A program made the position numbers and the translations under genes. From Marivita sp051859345 (GTDB taxonomy: Bacteria > Pseudomonadota > Alphaproteobacteria > Rhodobacterales > Rhodobacteraceae): DNA of 64,000 bases. Within the stretch, counting starts at the first letter, position 1. The number at the start of each line of letters is the position of its first letter. Positions 33,567 through 42,609 of the stretch are shown here, piece after piece. The DNA is taken from NCBI RefSeq assembly GCF_051859345.1, contig NZ_JBHYFV010000016.1:1-64000 (forward strand), read 5' to 3'. The notes beneath the pieces were generated by a model that saw only the letters and a program-made list of their open reading frames with translations, was not told the origin of the DNA and made no database searches.

Positions 33567-35096
33567 ATGGCACCAAACGTCAAGGCACTGCTGGAGGGAC
33601 ACGCGTCCGATGCAAAGGCATTTGGGGCACCGGGACGAGACTGGCTCAGCTATGGCGGGCTGCGCGATCTGTCAGCCGAGGTCAGCGCCAGCTTGCGCGG
33701 CTTCGGGATCGGGCCGAGCGACCGGGTGGCCATCGTGCTGGCGAACGGGCCGGAAATGGCGTCAGCCTTTGTGACGATTGCACAAGCGGCGACCACGGCA
33801 CCTCTGAACCCGGCGTATCGTGAGGACGAATATACCTTCTACCTCGAAGACCTGGGCGCCAAGGCGATTGTACTGGCGGATGGCTATGACGGACCGGCCC
33901 TGGCTGCGGCGCAGTCCCTGGGTCTGATGGTGTTGCGCACGGTTGTGGCAGACGGCGCTGCGGCAGGAGCGTTTACCTTGGCTGCCGATGGCGCCACAGG
34001 TGAGGCGCTGCCAGCGAGCGATCCGACCGATGGCGATGTGGCGCTGATCCTGCACACCTCGGGCACCACGTCACGGCCCAAGATCGTGCCGCTGTTGCAG
34101 ACCAATGTTGCGGCGTCGGCGCATAACATTGCGGCGTCACTGAACCTGTCGTCAGAGGATCGCTGCCTGAACGTGATGCCGCTGTTTCACATTCACGGGT
34201 TACTTGCCGCTGTATCGGCGTCCTTGTCCGTCGGCGCGTCGATCTGGTGCGCACCGGGCTTTGACGCGCTGCGGTTCTTCGGCTGGATGCGCGATGCGCA
34301 ACCGACTTGGTACACCGCCGTGCCGACCATGCACCAGGCGATCCTGAGCCGCGCCAAACGCAACGCCGATGTGATCGAAGAGGTGCCCTTGCGGTTCCTG
34401 CGGTCGTCCTCGGCAAGCTTGCCCGGGCAGGTCATGGAAGCGCTGCGCGAGACCTTCAACGCGCCGGTGATCGAGGCCTATGGCATGACCGAAGCGGCGC
34501 ACCAGATGTGCTGCAACCCGTTCGACCGGCAAAAGCCGGGTGCGGTGGGTGTGGCCGCCGGCCCCGAAGTGCGCGTGGCACATGAGACCGAGAACACTCT
34601 GATCGACGGCACCGGCGAAGTGGTGATTTCGGGCCCGAACGTGACACCGGGCTATGAAAGCAACCCCGACGCCAACGCCAAGAACTTCTTTGACGCCGAT
34701 GGCAAGCGCTGGTTCCGCACTGGCGATCAGGGCGCGTTCGATGCGGACGGTTTCCTGCACCTGACGGGACGATTGAAGGAAATCATCAATCGTGGCGGCG
34801 AAAAGGTGTCGCCGCTGGAGGTGGATGGCGTGCTTCTGGATCACCCGGGCGTTGCGCAAGTGGTGACGTTTGCCCTGCCGCATCCCAAGCTGGGCGAAGA
34901 GGTGGCGGCGGCGGTGGTTCTGACCGAAGGGTCCGAAGTGACCGAGCGCGAGATCCGCGATTTCGCCGCTGAGCGGATGGCCGATTTCAAGGTGCCGCGC
35001 AAGGTGATCATCCTTGACGAGATCCCGAAAGGGGCCACGGGCAAGATGCAGCGGATCGGTCTGGCGGAGAAGCTGGGGCTGGTTGAGCCGGTCTGA
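33567..35096 (+). CDS. AMP-forming acyl-CoA ligase, oxalate/short-chain acid type (Pcs60-like)
   Basis: A 509-residue adenylate-forming enzyme. The P-loop LHTSGTTSRPK (about 162-172), the YGMTEAAHQM adenylate motif, the hinge/GDQGAFDADGFLHLTGR region and catalytic Lys493 (KGATGKMQR) are all present. The AYGMTEAAHQM context resembles Pcs60/FatE-type oxalyl-CoA synthetases more than long-chain ligases, so oxalate or another small acid is a reasonable substrate guess. It lies immediately after tctA and before a ketopantoate-reductase-like gene, fitting a pathway for an imported organic acid. Confidence 0.78.
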   Translation: MAPNVKALLEGHASDAKAFGAPGRDWLSYGGLRDLSAEVSASLRGFGIGPSDRVAIVLANGPEMASAFVTIAQAATTAPLNPAYREDEYTFYLEDLGAKAIVLADGYDGPALAAAQSLGLMVLRTVVADGAAAGAFTLAADGATGEALPASDPTDGDVALILHTSGTTSRPKIVPLLQTNVAASAHNIAASLNLSSEDRCLNVMPLFHIHGLLAAVSASLSVGASIWCAPGFDALRFFGWMRDAQPTWYTAVPTMHQAILSRAKRNADVIEEVPLRFLRSSSASLPGQVMEALRETFNAPVIEAYGMTEAAHQMCCNPFDRQKPGAVGVAAGPEVRVAHETENTLIDGTGEVVISGPNVTPGYESNPDANAKNFFDADGKRWFRTGDQGAFDADGFLHLTGRLKEIINRGGEKVSPLEVDGVLLDHPGVAQVVTFALPHPKLGEEVAAAVVLTEGSEVTEREIRDFAAERMADFKVPRKVIILDEIPKGATGKMQRIGLAEKLGLVEPV

Positions 35097-35131
35097 GCTT
35101 GAGCTGTGATGGAGCGCCGGGTGGCTTGTTT

Positions 35132-35176
35132 GGGAGCCTCCGGCGGGAGTTTATTTGGCAAGATGAAGGAGGAGCG
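35132..35176 (+). repeat. Intergenic GGAGTTTAT repeat, copy 1
   Basis: Downstream of the acyl-CoA ligase gene, a short GGAGCCTCCGGC stretch is followed by GGGAGTTTATTTGGCAAG and ATGAAGGAGGAGC. The core GGAGTTTATxTGGCAAGATGAA recurs at about 38444 and 49978. In all three places it lies between a stop codon and the next same-strand gene. Confidence 0.75.
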
Positions 35177-35213
35177 GTTCGCGGCATACCAGCGGATCGT
35201 TTTGGGGTGAGCG

Positions 35214-36194
35214 ATGAAGATTTGCGTATTCGGAGCAGGCGCCATTGGCGGCTATATGGGTGTGAAGCTGGCGCAGGCCGGGGCGGATGTAAGCCTTGTG
35301 GCGCGCGGTCCGCATCTGGCGGCGATGAAATCCAATGGGCTGAAGCTGATCGAAGAGGGTGGTGAAGAGACGGTTGTGTCCGTGACCGCGTCGGACAATC
35401 CGGCGGATCTGGGTGTTCAGGATTACATCATCGTCACGCTCAAGGCGCATTCTGTGCCGCCCATCGTGGACAAGATGGCGCCGCTGATCGGGCCGAACAC
35501 GACCATCGTGTCGGGCGTCAATGGCGTGCCGTGGTGGTATTTCCACAAGATCGGTGGGGAGCATGAAGGCACGCGGCTTGAGAGCGTGGACCCGGGCAAT
35601 GCGCAATGGGACGGGTTTGGTCCGGACCGGGTGCTGGGCTGTGTCGTCTATCCGGCGGCGGAGGTGATCGAGCCGGGTGTGGTCAAGCATATCGAGGGCA
35701 ACCGCTTTTCGCTGGGGGAACCTGACGGATCGAAATCGGAGCGGGCCACCGCGCTGTCGCAGGCGCTGTCCTCGGCGGGGCTCAAGGCACCGGTGCGGCC
35801 GCGGTTGCGGGATGAAATCTGGGTGAAGCTGTGGGGGAACCTGTCGTTCAATCCGATCTCGGCGCTGACCCATGCGACGCTGGATGTGCTCTGTACCGAT
35901 CCCGGCACACGGGCGGTGGCCAAAGGCATGATGCTCGAGGCGCAGGAGATTGCCGAGGCGCTCGGCGTGAAGTTCCCGATCGATGTGGAGCGGCGCATTG
36001 ATGGCGGGGCGGCTGTTGGCGCGCACCGGACGTCGATGTTGCAGGATCTGGATCAGGGCCGCCCGATGGAAATCGACGCGCTGGTGGGATCGGTGCAGGA
36101 ATTGGGCCGCGTTGTTGGTGTGCCAACACCGACAATCGATACGGTGCTGGCGCTGGTGCAGTTGCGGGCGCGGACGGCCGGGCTTTATGCGTAA
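35214..36194 (+). CDS. 2-dehydropantoate 2-reductase family protein (PanE/ApbA)
   Basis: A 326-residue NADPH-dependent reductase with the Rossmann start CVFGAGAIGGYMGVKLAQ and a C-terminal helical domain containing the conserved WVKLWGNLSFNPISALT Asn/Ser-rich segment. Length and both domains fit ketopantoate reductases. Its place inside a catabolic cluster with an IlvD/Edd dehydratase and an acyl-CoA ligase suggests it acts on a related 2-oxo acid rather than being the pantothenate enzyme. It overlaps the convergent ridA gene by 10 bp. Confidence 0.8.
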   Translation: MKICVFGAGAIGGYMGVKLAQAGADVSLVARGPHLAAMKSNGLKLIEEGGEETVVSVTASDNPADLGVQDYIIVTLKAHSVPPIVDKMAPLIGPNTTIVSGVNGVPWWYFHKIGGEHEGTRLESVDPGNAQWDGFGPDRVLGCVVYPAAEVIEPGVVKHIEGNRFSLGEPDGSKSERATALSQALSSAGLKAPVRPRLRDEIWVKLWGNLSFNPISALTHATLDVLCTDPGTRAVAKGMMLEAQEIAEALGVKFPIDVERRIDGGAAVGAHRTSMLQDLDQGRPMEIDALVGSVQELGRVVGVPTPTIDTVLALVQLRARTAGLYA

Positions 36195-36526
36195 GCGGCG
36201 GTCACGATCACTTCGACCTTGAGGTCGGGGCGGGCCAGTCTGGCCTCCCCGCAAGCGCGGACGGGGGCGTGGCCTTCGGGCACCCAGGCATCCCAGACCG
36301 CGTTCATCTCGGCGAAATCCGCCATGTCGGCCACCCAGATGATAGCTTGCAGGATCTGGTCGCGGGACGATCCGGCCTGTGTGAGCAGCGCATCGACGCG
36401 GGCGAGACAGTCTTGCGTCTGTTCGGTCACGCTGTCGCCTGCGCCGACCTGACCGCAGAGGTAGACGGTGCCGTTGTGTTTGACGATCTTGCTCATGCGT
36501 TGGGCGGTTTCGTGGCGTTCGATCAT
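36185..36526 (-). CDS. RidA-family (YjgF/UK114) deaminase-like protein
   Basis: A 113-residue RidA-type protein. The start is ATG 36526 (MIERHETAQRM), preceded by AGGAGA; an upstream in-frame ATG adds 11 residues without support. Conserved elements are GTVYLCGQVGAG, DALLTQAGSSRDQIL and a C-terminal ACGEARLARPDLKVEVIVTA with the substrate-binding Arg. RidA proteins hydrolyse reactive enamine/imine intermediates. It is on the opposite strand to its neighbours, convergent with the reductase and divergent from the dehydratase (90-bp gap). Confidence 0.84.
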   Translation of the reverse strand: MIERHETAQRMSKIVKHNGTVYLCGQVGAGDSVTEQTQDCLARVDALLTQAGSSRDQILQAIIWVADMADFAEMNAVWDAWVPEGHAPVRACGEARLARPDLKVEVIVTAAYA

Positions 36527-36616
36527 GAGTCTTCTCCTGGTCATTGTTTGCGCTGACACTTGCTGTTGGCGCGCGGATTGTCCAGAACGCTTGGGACAGA
36601 TGAGGGGAGAGATCAG

Positions 36617-38398
36617 ATGTCCGACACGCGCGCGAACAAACGGTTCCGGTCACAGGAATGGTTCGACAACCCGAACAATCCGGGGATGACCGCGCTGTAC
36701 CTGGAGCGCTATCAGAACCAGTCGTTCACTCAGGGCGAGTTGCAGGCAGAGAAGCCCATTATCGGGATTGCAAATACCGGGTCGGACCTTGCGCCCTGCA
36801 ACAAGATCCATGTGTTCCTGATGGACCGGATCAAGGCGGGTATCCGTGATGGTGGGGGCATTCCGATGGAATTCCCGGTGCATCCGATTCAGGAGACCGG
36901 CAAGCGCCCGACGGCGGCGTTGGACCGGAACCTTGCCTATCTCAGCCTTGTCGAGGTGTTGCACGGATATCCCATTGACGGCGTTGTGCTGACCACGGGC
37001 TGCGACAAGACCACGCCGGCGCAGCTCATGGGGGCGGCGACGATGGATGTTCCGGCGATTGCGCTGAATGGCGGGCCGATGCTGGATGGCTGGTACAAGG
37101 GCAAGCGCGCGGGGTCCGGCACGACGATCTGGGAAGGGCGGCGGCTGATGGCGCGGGGCGAGATCGGCTACGAGGAATTCATGGAACTGGCCTGTGCGTC
37201 CTCCCCGTCCTTGGGGCATTGCAACACGATGGGCACAGCCAGCACGATGAACGCGATGGCCGAGGCGCTGGGCATGTCCTTACCCGGCAATTCGGCGATC
37301 CCGGCCCCGTTCCGGGAGCGCATGGCGATGGCCTACGAGACTGGCAAGCGCTGCGTGCAGATGGTGCTGGACGATCTGAAGCCGTCGGACATTCTGACGC
37401 GGGAGGCGTTCGAGAATGCGATTGTGGTCAATGCCGCGATCGGCGGATCGACCAACGCGCCGCCGCATTTGCAGGCGATTGCGCGTCATGCCGGGGTTGC
37501 GCTGGACGTGACCGATTGGGAGAAAATCGGGTTTGACGTGCCCTTGATGGTGAACATGCAGCCTGCGGGCGAATACCTGGGCGAGAGTTTCTATCGCGCC
37601 GGGGGTGTGCCTGCGGTGATGGGCGAGTTGCGCAAGGCGGGGCGGTTGCACGAGGGGGTGATGACTGCCTCGGGGCAGAGCCTTGGAGATGTGCTGGCGC
37701 AATGGGAGAGCCTTGATCGGGATGTGATCACGACCCATGACGCGCCGCTGCGCGACAAGGCGGGGTTCAAGGTGTTATCCGGCAACCTTTTCGATAGCGC
37801 CTTGATGAAGACCTCTGTCATTTCGCCGGATTTCCGCAAACGGTTCCTGTCGAAACCCGGCGCGGAAGGTGTGTTCGAGGCGCGCGCCATCGTGTTTGAA
37901 GGGCCGGAGGATTATCACGACCGGATCAATGATCCCGAGTTGGGCATCGACGAGGAAAGTATCCTGTTCATCCGCAACGTGGGCTGTGTTGGATACCCCG
38001 GATCAGCCGAAGTGGTAAACATGCAGCCACCCGACGCGCTGGTGCGCGCGGGGGTCAATCACTTGCCGACAGTGGGTGATGGGCGGCAATCGGGCACGTC
38101 GGAAAGCCCGTCGATCCTGAACGCGTCCCCCGAGGCGGTTGTGGGGGGTGGTCTGGCCTATTTGCAGACCGGGGACCGGGTGCGGCTGGACCTGAACGCC
38201 TCGACGCTGAATGCGTTGGTGGCGGACGCGGAGTGGGAGGCGCGCAAGGCGGCGTGGCGTGCGCCCGAAATCGTCAACCAGACGCCTTGGGAAGAGATCT
38301 ATCGCCGCCATGTCGGGCAATTGGCGGAAGGTGGGTGCCTTGAGCTGGCGACGGCGTATCAGCGGATCGCCAAAGATTTACCGCGGGACAATCACTGA
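36617..38398 (+). CDS. IlvD/Edd-family dehydratase (aldonic or dihydroxy acid dehydratase)
   Basis: A 593-residue iron-sulfur dehydratase. Start ATG 36617 follows GAGGGGAGAG; an in-frame ATG 57 bp earlier is unsupported. Cluster-ligand cysteines sit in TTGCDKTTPA, GHCNTMGTAS and NVGCVGYPGSAEV. The last motif is typical of sugar-acid (arabinonate/xylonate type) members, while branched-chain DHAD has a different context there. It removes water from a 2,3-dihydroxy acid to give a 2-keto-3-deoxy acid. The SDR downstream could act on the same pathway. Specificity cannot be fixed from sequence alone. Confidence 0.85.
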   Translation: MSDTRANKRFRSQEWFDNPNNPGMTALYLERYQNQSFTQGELQAEKPIIGIANTGSDLAPCNKIHVFLMDRIKAGIRDGGGIPMEFPVHPIQETGKRPTAALDRNLAYLSLVEVLHGYPIDGVVLTTGCDKTTPAQLMGAATMDVPAIALNGGPMLDGWYKGKRAGSGTTIWEGRRLMARGEIGYEEFMELACASSPSLGHCNTMGTASTMNAMAEALGMSLPGNSAIPAPFRERMAMAYETGKRCVQMVLDDLKPSDILTREAFENAIVVNAAIGGSTNAPPHLQAIARHAGVALDVTDWEKIGFDVPLMVNMQPAGEYLGESFYRAGGVPAVMGELRKAGRLHEGVMTASGQSLGDVLAQWESLDRDVITTHDAPLRDKAGFKVLSGNLFDSALMKTSVISPDFRKRFLSKPGAEGVFEARAIVFEGPEDYHDRINDPELGIDEESILFIRNVGCVGYPGSAEVVNMQPPDALVRAGVNHLPTVGDGRQSGTSESPSILNASPEAVVGGGLAYLQTGDRVRLDLNASTLNALVADAEWEARKAAWRAPEIVNQTPWEEIYRRHVGQLAEGGCLELATAYQRIAKDLPRDNH

Positions 38399-38406
38399 GG
38401 GGGTCT

Positions 38407-38475
38407 GGGGGCGCTGCCCCCGTCGCCCGATGGGCGACTCCCCCGGAGTTTATGGGCAAGATGAAACAGGAGCAG
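38407..38475 (+). repeat. Intergenic GGAGTTTAT repeat, copy 2, with two hairpins
   Basis: After the dehydratase stop, hairpin GGGGGC/GCCCCC (38407-38421) and hairpin GTCGCCC/GGGCGAC (38422-38438, 3-nt loop) are followed by CCCCCGGAGTTTATGGGCAA and GATGAAACAGGAGC. The AGGAG at its end serves as the ribosome-binding site of the SDR gene at 38480. Confidence 0.78.
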
Positions 38476-38479
38476 TGTC

Positions 38480-39211
38480 ATGCGACAGACGATCATCATT
38501 ACGGGGGCTGGAAGCGGGATCGGCAAAGCCAGTGCTGAGGCGTTTCTGGAGGCGGGTTGGCAGGTCGGGTTGATCGGACGGCGGGCGGAGCCGCTGGAGG
38601 AAATCGCGGCGGGGGTGGACACTGCGCTGGTCTTGCCCTGCGACGTGACCGACGAGGCCGAGGTTGCGACGGCGTTCGATACGGTGATCGACCGTTGGGG
38701 ACGCTTGGATGCGCTGTTCAACAATGCGGGTATCGCCGTGCTTGGCGCGCCGATCAACGAGATTCCGCTGGCTGATTGGCGGCGCTGTATCGACATCAAC
38801 CTGACGGGCAGTTTCATCTGTGCGCAGGCCGCTTTTGCGCGGATGCGGGCGCAGACCCCGCAGGGTGGGCGGATCATCAACAATGGGTCGATCTCGGCCC
38901 AAGTGCCGCGTTGGGGATCGGCGCCCTATACGGCGTCCAAACACGCGATCACCGGACTGACGCGGTCGATCTCGCTTGATGGGCGGCCGTTCAACATCGC
39001 TTGCGGGCAGATCGACATCGGCAATGCCGAGACCGAGATTGTCCACGGGTTGCGCAAACAGGCGGAAGATGCGGGCACTCCGGTAGAGCCTGTCATGGAT
39101 GTGGCACATGCCGCGTCGTCGGTTTTGCACATGGCCGACCTGCCGCTCGATGCCAATGTGCAGTTCATGACGGTGATGGCGACGACCATGCCTTATATCG
39201 GGCGCGGCTAG
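38480..39211 (+). CDS. SDR-family NAD(P)-dependent oxidoreductase
   Basis: A 243-residue short-chain dehydrogenase. The cofactor motif TGAGSGIGKA is at about 7-16, NNAGIAVLG near 79-87, the catalytic Ser around SISAQVP and Tyr/Lys in APYTASKHA (YxxxK). It probably oxidises or reduces a hydroxyl of the acid handled by the upstream dehydratase. It starts 81 bp after the dehydratase stop, right behind repeat copy 2, and is followed by the TRAP transporter genes. Confidence 0.86.
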   Translation: MRQTIIITGAGSGIGKASAEAFLEAGWQVGLIGRRAEPLEEIAAGVDTALVLPCDVTDEAEVATAFDTVIDRWGRLDALFNNAGIAVLGAPINEIPLADWRRCIDINLTGSFICAQAAFARMRAQTPQGGRIINNGSISAQVPRWGSAPYTASKHAITGLTRSISLDGRPFNIACGQIDIGNAETEIVHGLRKQAEDAGTPVEPVMDVAHAASSVLHMADLPLDANVQFMTVMATTMPYIGRG

Positions 39212-39276
39212 ATTTTCCTTGGATTCGGCGCGGCCTTCGTGCGTTTATGCCGATAGACAACAGGGAGGAATGAACC

Positions 39277-40311
39277 ATGATCAAGCGCGCCTTTCTCAAG
39301 CTCGCTGGAACAACCGCACTGGCACTGACGCTGGGCACCGGCGCGTTTGCGCAAGAGGTCACGCTGCGGATGCACCAGTTCTTGCCGGCACAGGCCAATG
39401 TGCCCAAGAACGTGCTGGTGCCCTGGGCCGACCGGGTGATGGAAGCGTCGGGAGGGCGGATCGAGATCCAGCATTTCCCGTCGATGCAGCTTGGCGGCAC
39501 GCCTCCTCAGTTGATTGATCAGGCGATTGACGGCGTGGCCGACATCATCTGGACCGTGGCGGGGTACACGCCGGGCCGTTTCCCGCGTGCCGAGGTGTTC
39601 GAACTGCCGTTCACCATGACCGATGCGGGCGATATGTCGGCGGCCTATTGGGAGCTGGTCGAAGAGCAGATGCTGGATCAGGACTTTGCCGATTTCAAAG
39701 TGCTGGGCGTCTGGGTGCATGGCCCTGGTGTGATCCATTCCGCCGATCCGATCACGACGCCGGGCGACCTTAACGGGGTCAAGTTGCGCGCGCCGACGCG
39801 GGTGACGAACAAGCTTTTCACCAACCTAGGGGCGACGACGGTGGGCATGCCGGTTCCGGCGATCCCCGAAGCGCTGTCCAAGGGTGTCGTCGATGCGACG
39901 GTGATCCCGTGGGAAGTCACAGGTGCGCTCAAGGTGGCGGAGCTGGTCGAGAACCACACCGAGTTCGAGGGCAACGCAATCTACACCACCACGTTCATCT
40001 TTGCGATGAACAAGGAAAAGTATGAGAGCCTGCCGGATGACCTCAAGGCGGCGATCGATGGGCAGTCGGGTGCGGAGTTCAGCCGCATGGCCGGCACGCA
40101 GATGCAGGCGGATGACACCCCGTCGCGCGAAGCGGCGCTGGATATGGGCAACAACCTGATCAGCATTTCGGAGGCCGATGCCGGTCCGTGGCGCGAGGCG
40201 GCTGCGGCGACCACCGATGAATGGATCGCCGAGATGGATGAAAAGGGCATCGACGGAAATGCCCTCATCGCGCGTGCGAATGAGCTTTTGGAAAAGCACA
40301 ACACGCAGTAA
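39277..40311 (+). CDS. dctP: TRAP transporter periplasmic substrate-binding protein (DctP family)
   Basis: A 344-residue binding protein with signal peptide (MIKRAFLKLAGTTALALTLG, cleavage near AFAQ). The family pattern is clear: LRMHQFLPAQANVPKNVLVP, IDQAIDGVADIIW and VKLRAPTRVTNKLFTNLGAT, whose Arg normally contacts the ligand carboxylate. GGAGGA precedes the ATG. It heads dctPQM and is followed by a 10-bp-stem hairpin. A carboxylate substrate, perhaps the acid degraded by the upstream enzymes, is likely. Confidence 0.9.
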   Translation: MIKRAFLKLAGTTALALTLGTGAFAQEVTLRMHQFLPAQANVPKNVLVPWADRVMEASGGRIEIQHFPSMQLGGTPPQLIDQAIDGVADIIWTVAGYTPGRFPRAEVFELPFTMTDAGDMSAAYWELVEEQMLDQDFADFKVLGVWVHGPGVIHSADPITTPGDLNGVKLRAPTRVTNKLFTNLGATTVGMPVPAIPEALSKGVVDATVIPWEVTGALKVAELVENHTEFEGNAIYTTTFIFAMNKEKYESLPDDLKAAIDGQSGAEFSRMAGTQMQADDTPSREAALDMGNNLISISEADAGPWREAAAATTDEWIAEMDEKGIDGNALIARANELLEKHNTQ

Positions 40312-40321
40312 AGCGTGGTGG

Positions 40322-40346
40322 GCCGTCCGGATGGGATCCGGGCGGC
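40322..40346 (+). other. Intercistronic hairpin between dctP and dctQ
   Basis: GCCGTCCGGA / TCCGGGCGGC form a 10-bp stem (one G-U) around a 5-nt loop, without a following T-tract. It sits 10 bp after the dctP stop. Confidence 0.6.
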
Positions 40347-40371
40347 GCACCAAGGCAGGGGGCAGAGCGGC

Positions 40372-40956
40372 ATGACAACGGCGATTGAGCGCCTCGCGCG
40401 GACGATGGCCATTCTTGGCGGTCTTGTCCTGACGGGTCTGGTTCTGCTGACCTGCGTGTCGGTTCTGGGCCGCGGGCTCAATTCCATGGGCCATAGCGAC
40501 TGGCTTACGGCGCTGTCTCAAAGCTTTGCCGAGGGATTGATCGCGTCGGGCGTGGGGCCGGTGACGGGCGATTTCGAACTGGTCGAGGCAGGCATCGCGT
40601 TTTCGATCTTTGCCTTTTTGCCGATCTGTCAGCTTTACGCCGGTCATGCGACGGTCGACGTCTTCACGTCGCGCCTGTCGGAGTCGATCAATGGCTGGCT
40701 GATCGCGTTCTGGGACGTTGTTCTGACGCTGATTATCTGGCTGATTACATGGCGGCTATGTGCCGGGTTGCTGGACAAGTACGGCAATGGCGAAACTACG
40801 TTCCTGCTGCAATTCCCGATCTGGTGGGCGTATGCTGCAAGTTTCGTCGCCGCTTTTGTGGCCTCGGTGACGGCGCTTTATTGTTCGGTCGGGCGGGTGA
40901 CCTTTGCCGCGACCGGGCGGTCTATCTTGCCGGCGTCGGGGGCTGACGCGACATGA
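40372..40956 (+). CDS. dctQ: TRAP transporter small membrane subunit (DctQ family)
   Basis: A 194-residue protein with four hydrophobic helices (about 10-32, 64-85, 105-126 and 150-170). ATG 40372 (MTTAIERLAR) was chosen; an in-frame ATG 57 bp upstream would start inside the hairpin region. It overlaps dctM by ATGA. It pairs with DctM in the inner membrane. Confidence 0.86.
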   Translation: MTTAIERLARTMAILGGLVLTGLVLLTCVSVLGRGLNSMGHSDWLTALSQSFAEGLIASGVGPVTGDFELVEAGIAFSIFAFLPICQLYAGHATVDVFTSRLSESINGWLIAFWDVVLTLIIWLITWRLCAGLLDKYGNGETTFLLQFPIWWAYAASFVAAFVASVTALYCSVGRVTFAATGRSILPASGADAT

Positions 40957-42449
40957 GCATGCTGGAGCTGGGCATCTGGTCCTTTCCGGTCCTGTTGGTG
41001 CTGATCTTTCTGCGCGCGCCGATCGGGCTGGCGATGCTGCTTTGCGGGATTGGCGGGCTTTGGTTGGCGCTGGGCAGCCCGGACGTGGTGCTGGCGCGGC
41101 TGAAGTCCGAGACATATTCAACGTTTTCCAGCTATTCGCTGTCGATTATTCCGATTTTCTTGTTAATGGGGCAGTTCGCGACCCTGTCGGGGATGTCGCA
41201 GGCGCTGTTCAAGGCTGCGGAGTCCTGGCTGGGGCACCGCAAGGGCGGCGTTGCGATGGCGTCGGTCGGGGCCTGTGCCGGGTTCGGGGCGATCTGCGGA
41301 TCGTCGCTGGCCACTGCCGCCACGATGAGCCGGGTGGCGCTGCCGGAACTGCGGCGCAACGGCTATTCCGGCGGATTCTCGACCGCGACATTGGCTGCGG
41401 GCGGCACGCTGGGCATCCTGATCCCTCCGTCGGTGATCCTTGTGATTTACGCGATCCTGACCGAACAGAACATCGCCAAGCTGTTTCTCGCGGCATTCAT
41501 TCCGGGGGTACTTGCCGCCCTTGGGTATATCTTAACGATTTCGCTTTACGTCCGACGACATCCAGAGGCGGCAGGACATCGGGACCCTGTGCCGTTTGCG
41601 GATCGGTGGCGCGCGCTTTTTGACGTGTGGCCTGTCTTGCTGGTCTTCGGACTGGTTGTTGGAGGGATATATGCAGGTTGGTTCACGCCAACGGAAGGTG
41701 CTGCCGTGGGCGCGGCAGGGACAGGGCTGATCGCGCTGGTGTCGGGGAACCTCGGCTGGGACGTGTTCAAGCAGAGCATCATCCAGACGGCTGTCAGCAC
41801 CGCGATGATCTTTTTCATCGTGCTGGGGGCTGCGTTCTACAACGGGTTCCTGGCGCTGACGCAGGTGCCGCAGGAATTGTCGAACTGGGTCGTAGACATG
41901 GGGCTGGGCCCTTTCATGGTGCTATCGCTGATCCTGCTCTTCTACCTTGTCTTTGGTTGCCTGATGGACAGCCTGTCGATGATCCTGCTGACCATCCCGA
42001 TCTTCTTCCCGGTGATTTCGGTCATGGATTTCGGCTTTGTCGATCTGGCGGTGATGCAGGCGGATGCCGCGCGCGAGGTTCTGAAGACGGGTATTCCCGA
42101 AGGCATGACGCAGGACATGCTGGGGTCGATCAATGCCGCAATCGCGGGCGGGATCGAACTGACCCGCGAGCAGATGCAGGCGCTGGACATTCGCGTGACC
42201 CAGGGCATGGCGAACCGGATCGAAGCCGAATGGGTGGCGATCTGGTTCGGCATCCTCGTGCTGATCGTGGTCGAGGTTGGGCTGATCACGCCGCCGGTGG
42301 GGATGAACCTGTTCATCATCAATTCGATGGACCGTGACACACCGATGATGGAGACTTACAAGGCGGTGATCTGGTTCGTGACCTCGGACATCCTGCGGGT
42401 GATCCTGCTGGTGCTGTTCCCGGCGATCACGCTGTTCTGGCTGTATTGA
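40953..42449 (+). CDS. dctM: TRAP transporter large membrane subunit (DctM family) with a loop insertion
   Basis: A 498-residue permease. Family signatures GICGSSLATAATMSRVALPE and GGTLGILIPPSVILVIYA are present, and it ends with the usual GLITPPVGMNLFIINSM segment. DctM proteins are usually about 425-440 residues. The excess is a hydrophilic stretch at about residues 362-425 (from DLAVMQADAAREV to ANRIEAEW) inserted between late helices. It imports the DctP ligand using a sodium or proton gradient. Confidence 0.89.
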   Translation: MSMLELGIWSFPVLLVLIFLRAPIGLAMLLCGIGGLWLALGSPDVVLARLKSETYSTFSSYSLSIIPIFLLMGQFATLSGMSQALFKAAESWLGHRKGGVAMASVGACAGFGAICGSSLATAATMSRVALPELRRNGYSGGFSTATLAAGGTLGILIPPSVILVIYAILTEQNIAKLFLAAFIPGVLAALGYILTISLYVRRHPEAAGHRDPVPFADRWRALFDVWPVLLVFGLVVGGIYAGWFTPTEGAAVGAAGTGLIALVSGNLGWDVFKQSIIQTAVSTAMIFFIVLGAAFYNGFLALTQVPQELSNWVVDMGLGPFMVLSLILLFYLVFGCLMDSLSMILLTIPIFFPVISVMDFGFVDLAVMQADAAREVLKTGIPEGMTQDMLGSINAAIAGGIELTREQMQALDIRVTQGMANRIEAEWVAIWFGILVLIVVEVGLITPPVGMNLFIINSMDRDTPMMETYKAVIWFVTSDILRVILLVLFPAITLFWLY

Positions 42450-42609
42450 CAAGAGATCTGCGCAATTATGCACAGTGAATTCTGTCATGTGCGCGAAATT
42501 TGATCTGGCAAAGTGAACCGATCAGTTTAGATAGGGGGCACATAAGGAAGGAACGCCGCCGAGCATTGGCCATTCTTCCAATAGCCCTGAGTCAACCTGG
42601 AGTTTTCCC

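Noticed and set aside
35151..36653. 500-codon minus-strand open frame opposite the ketopantoate-reductase-like gene
   Set aside because: It overlaps three better-supported genes and its translation is low-complexity, basic and domain-free.
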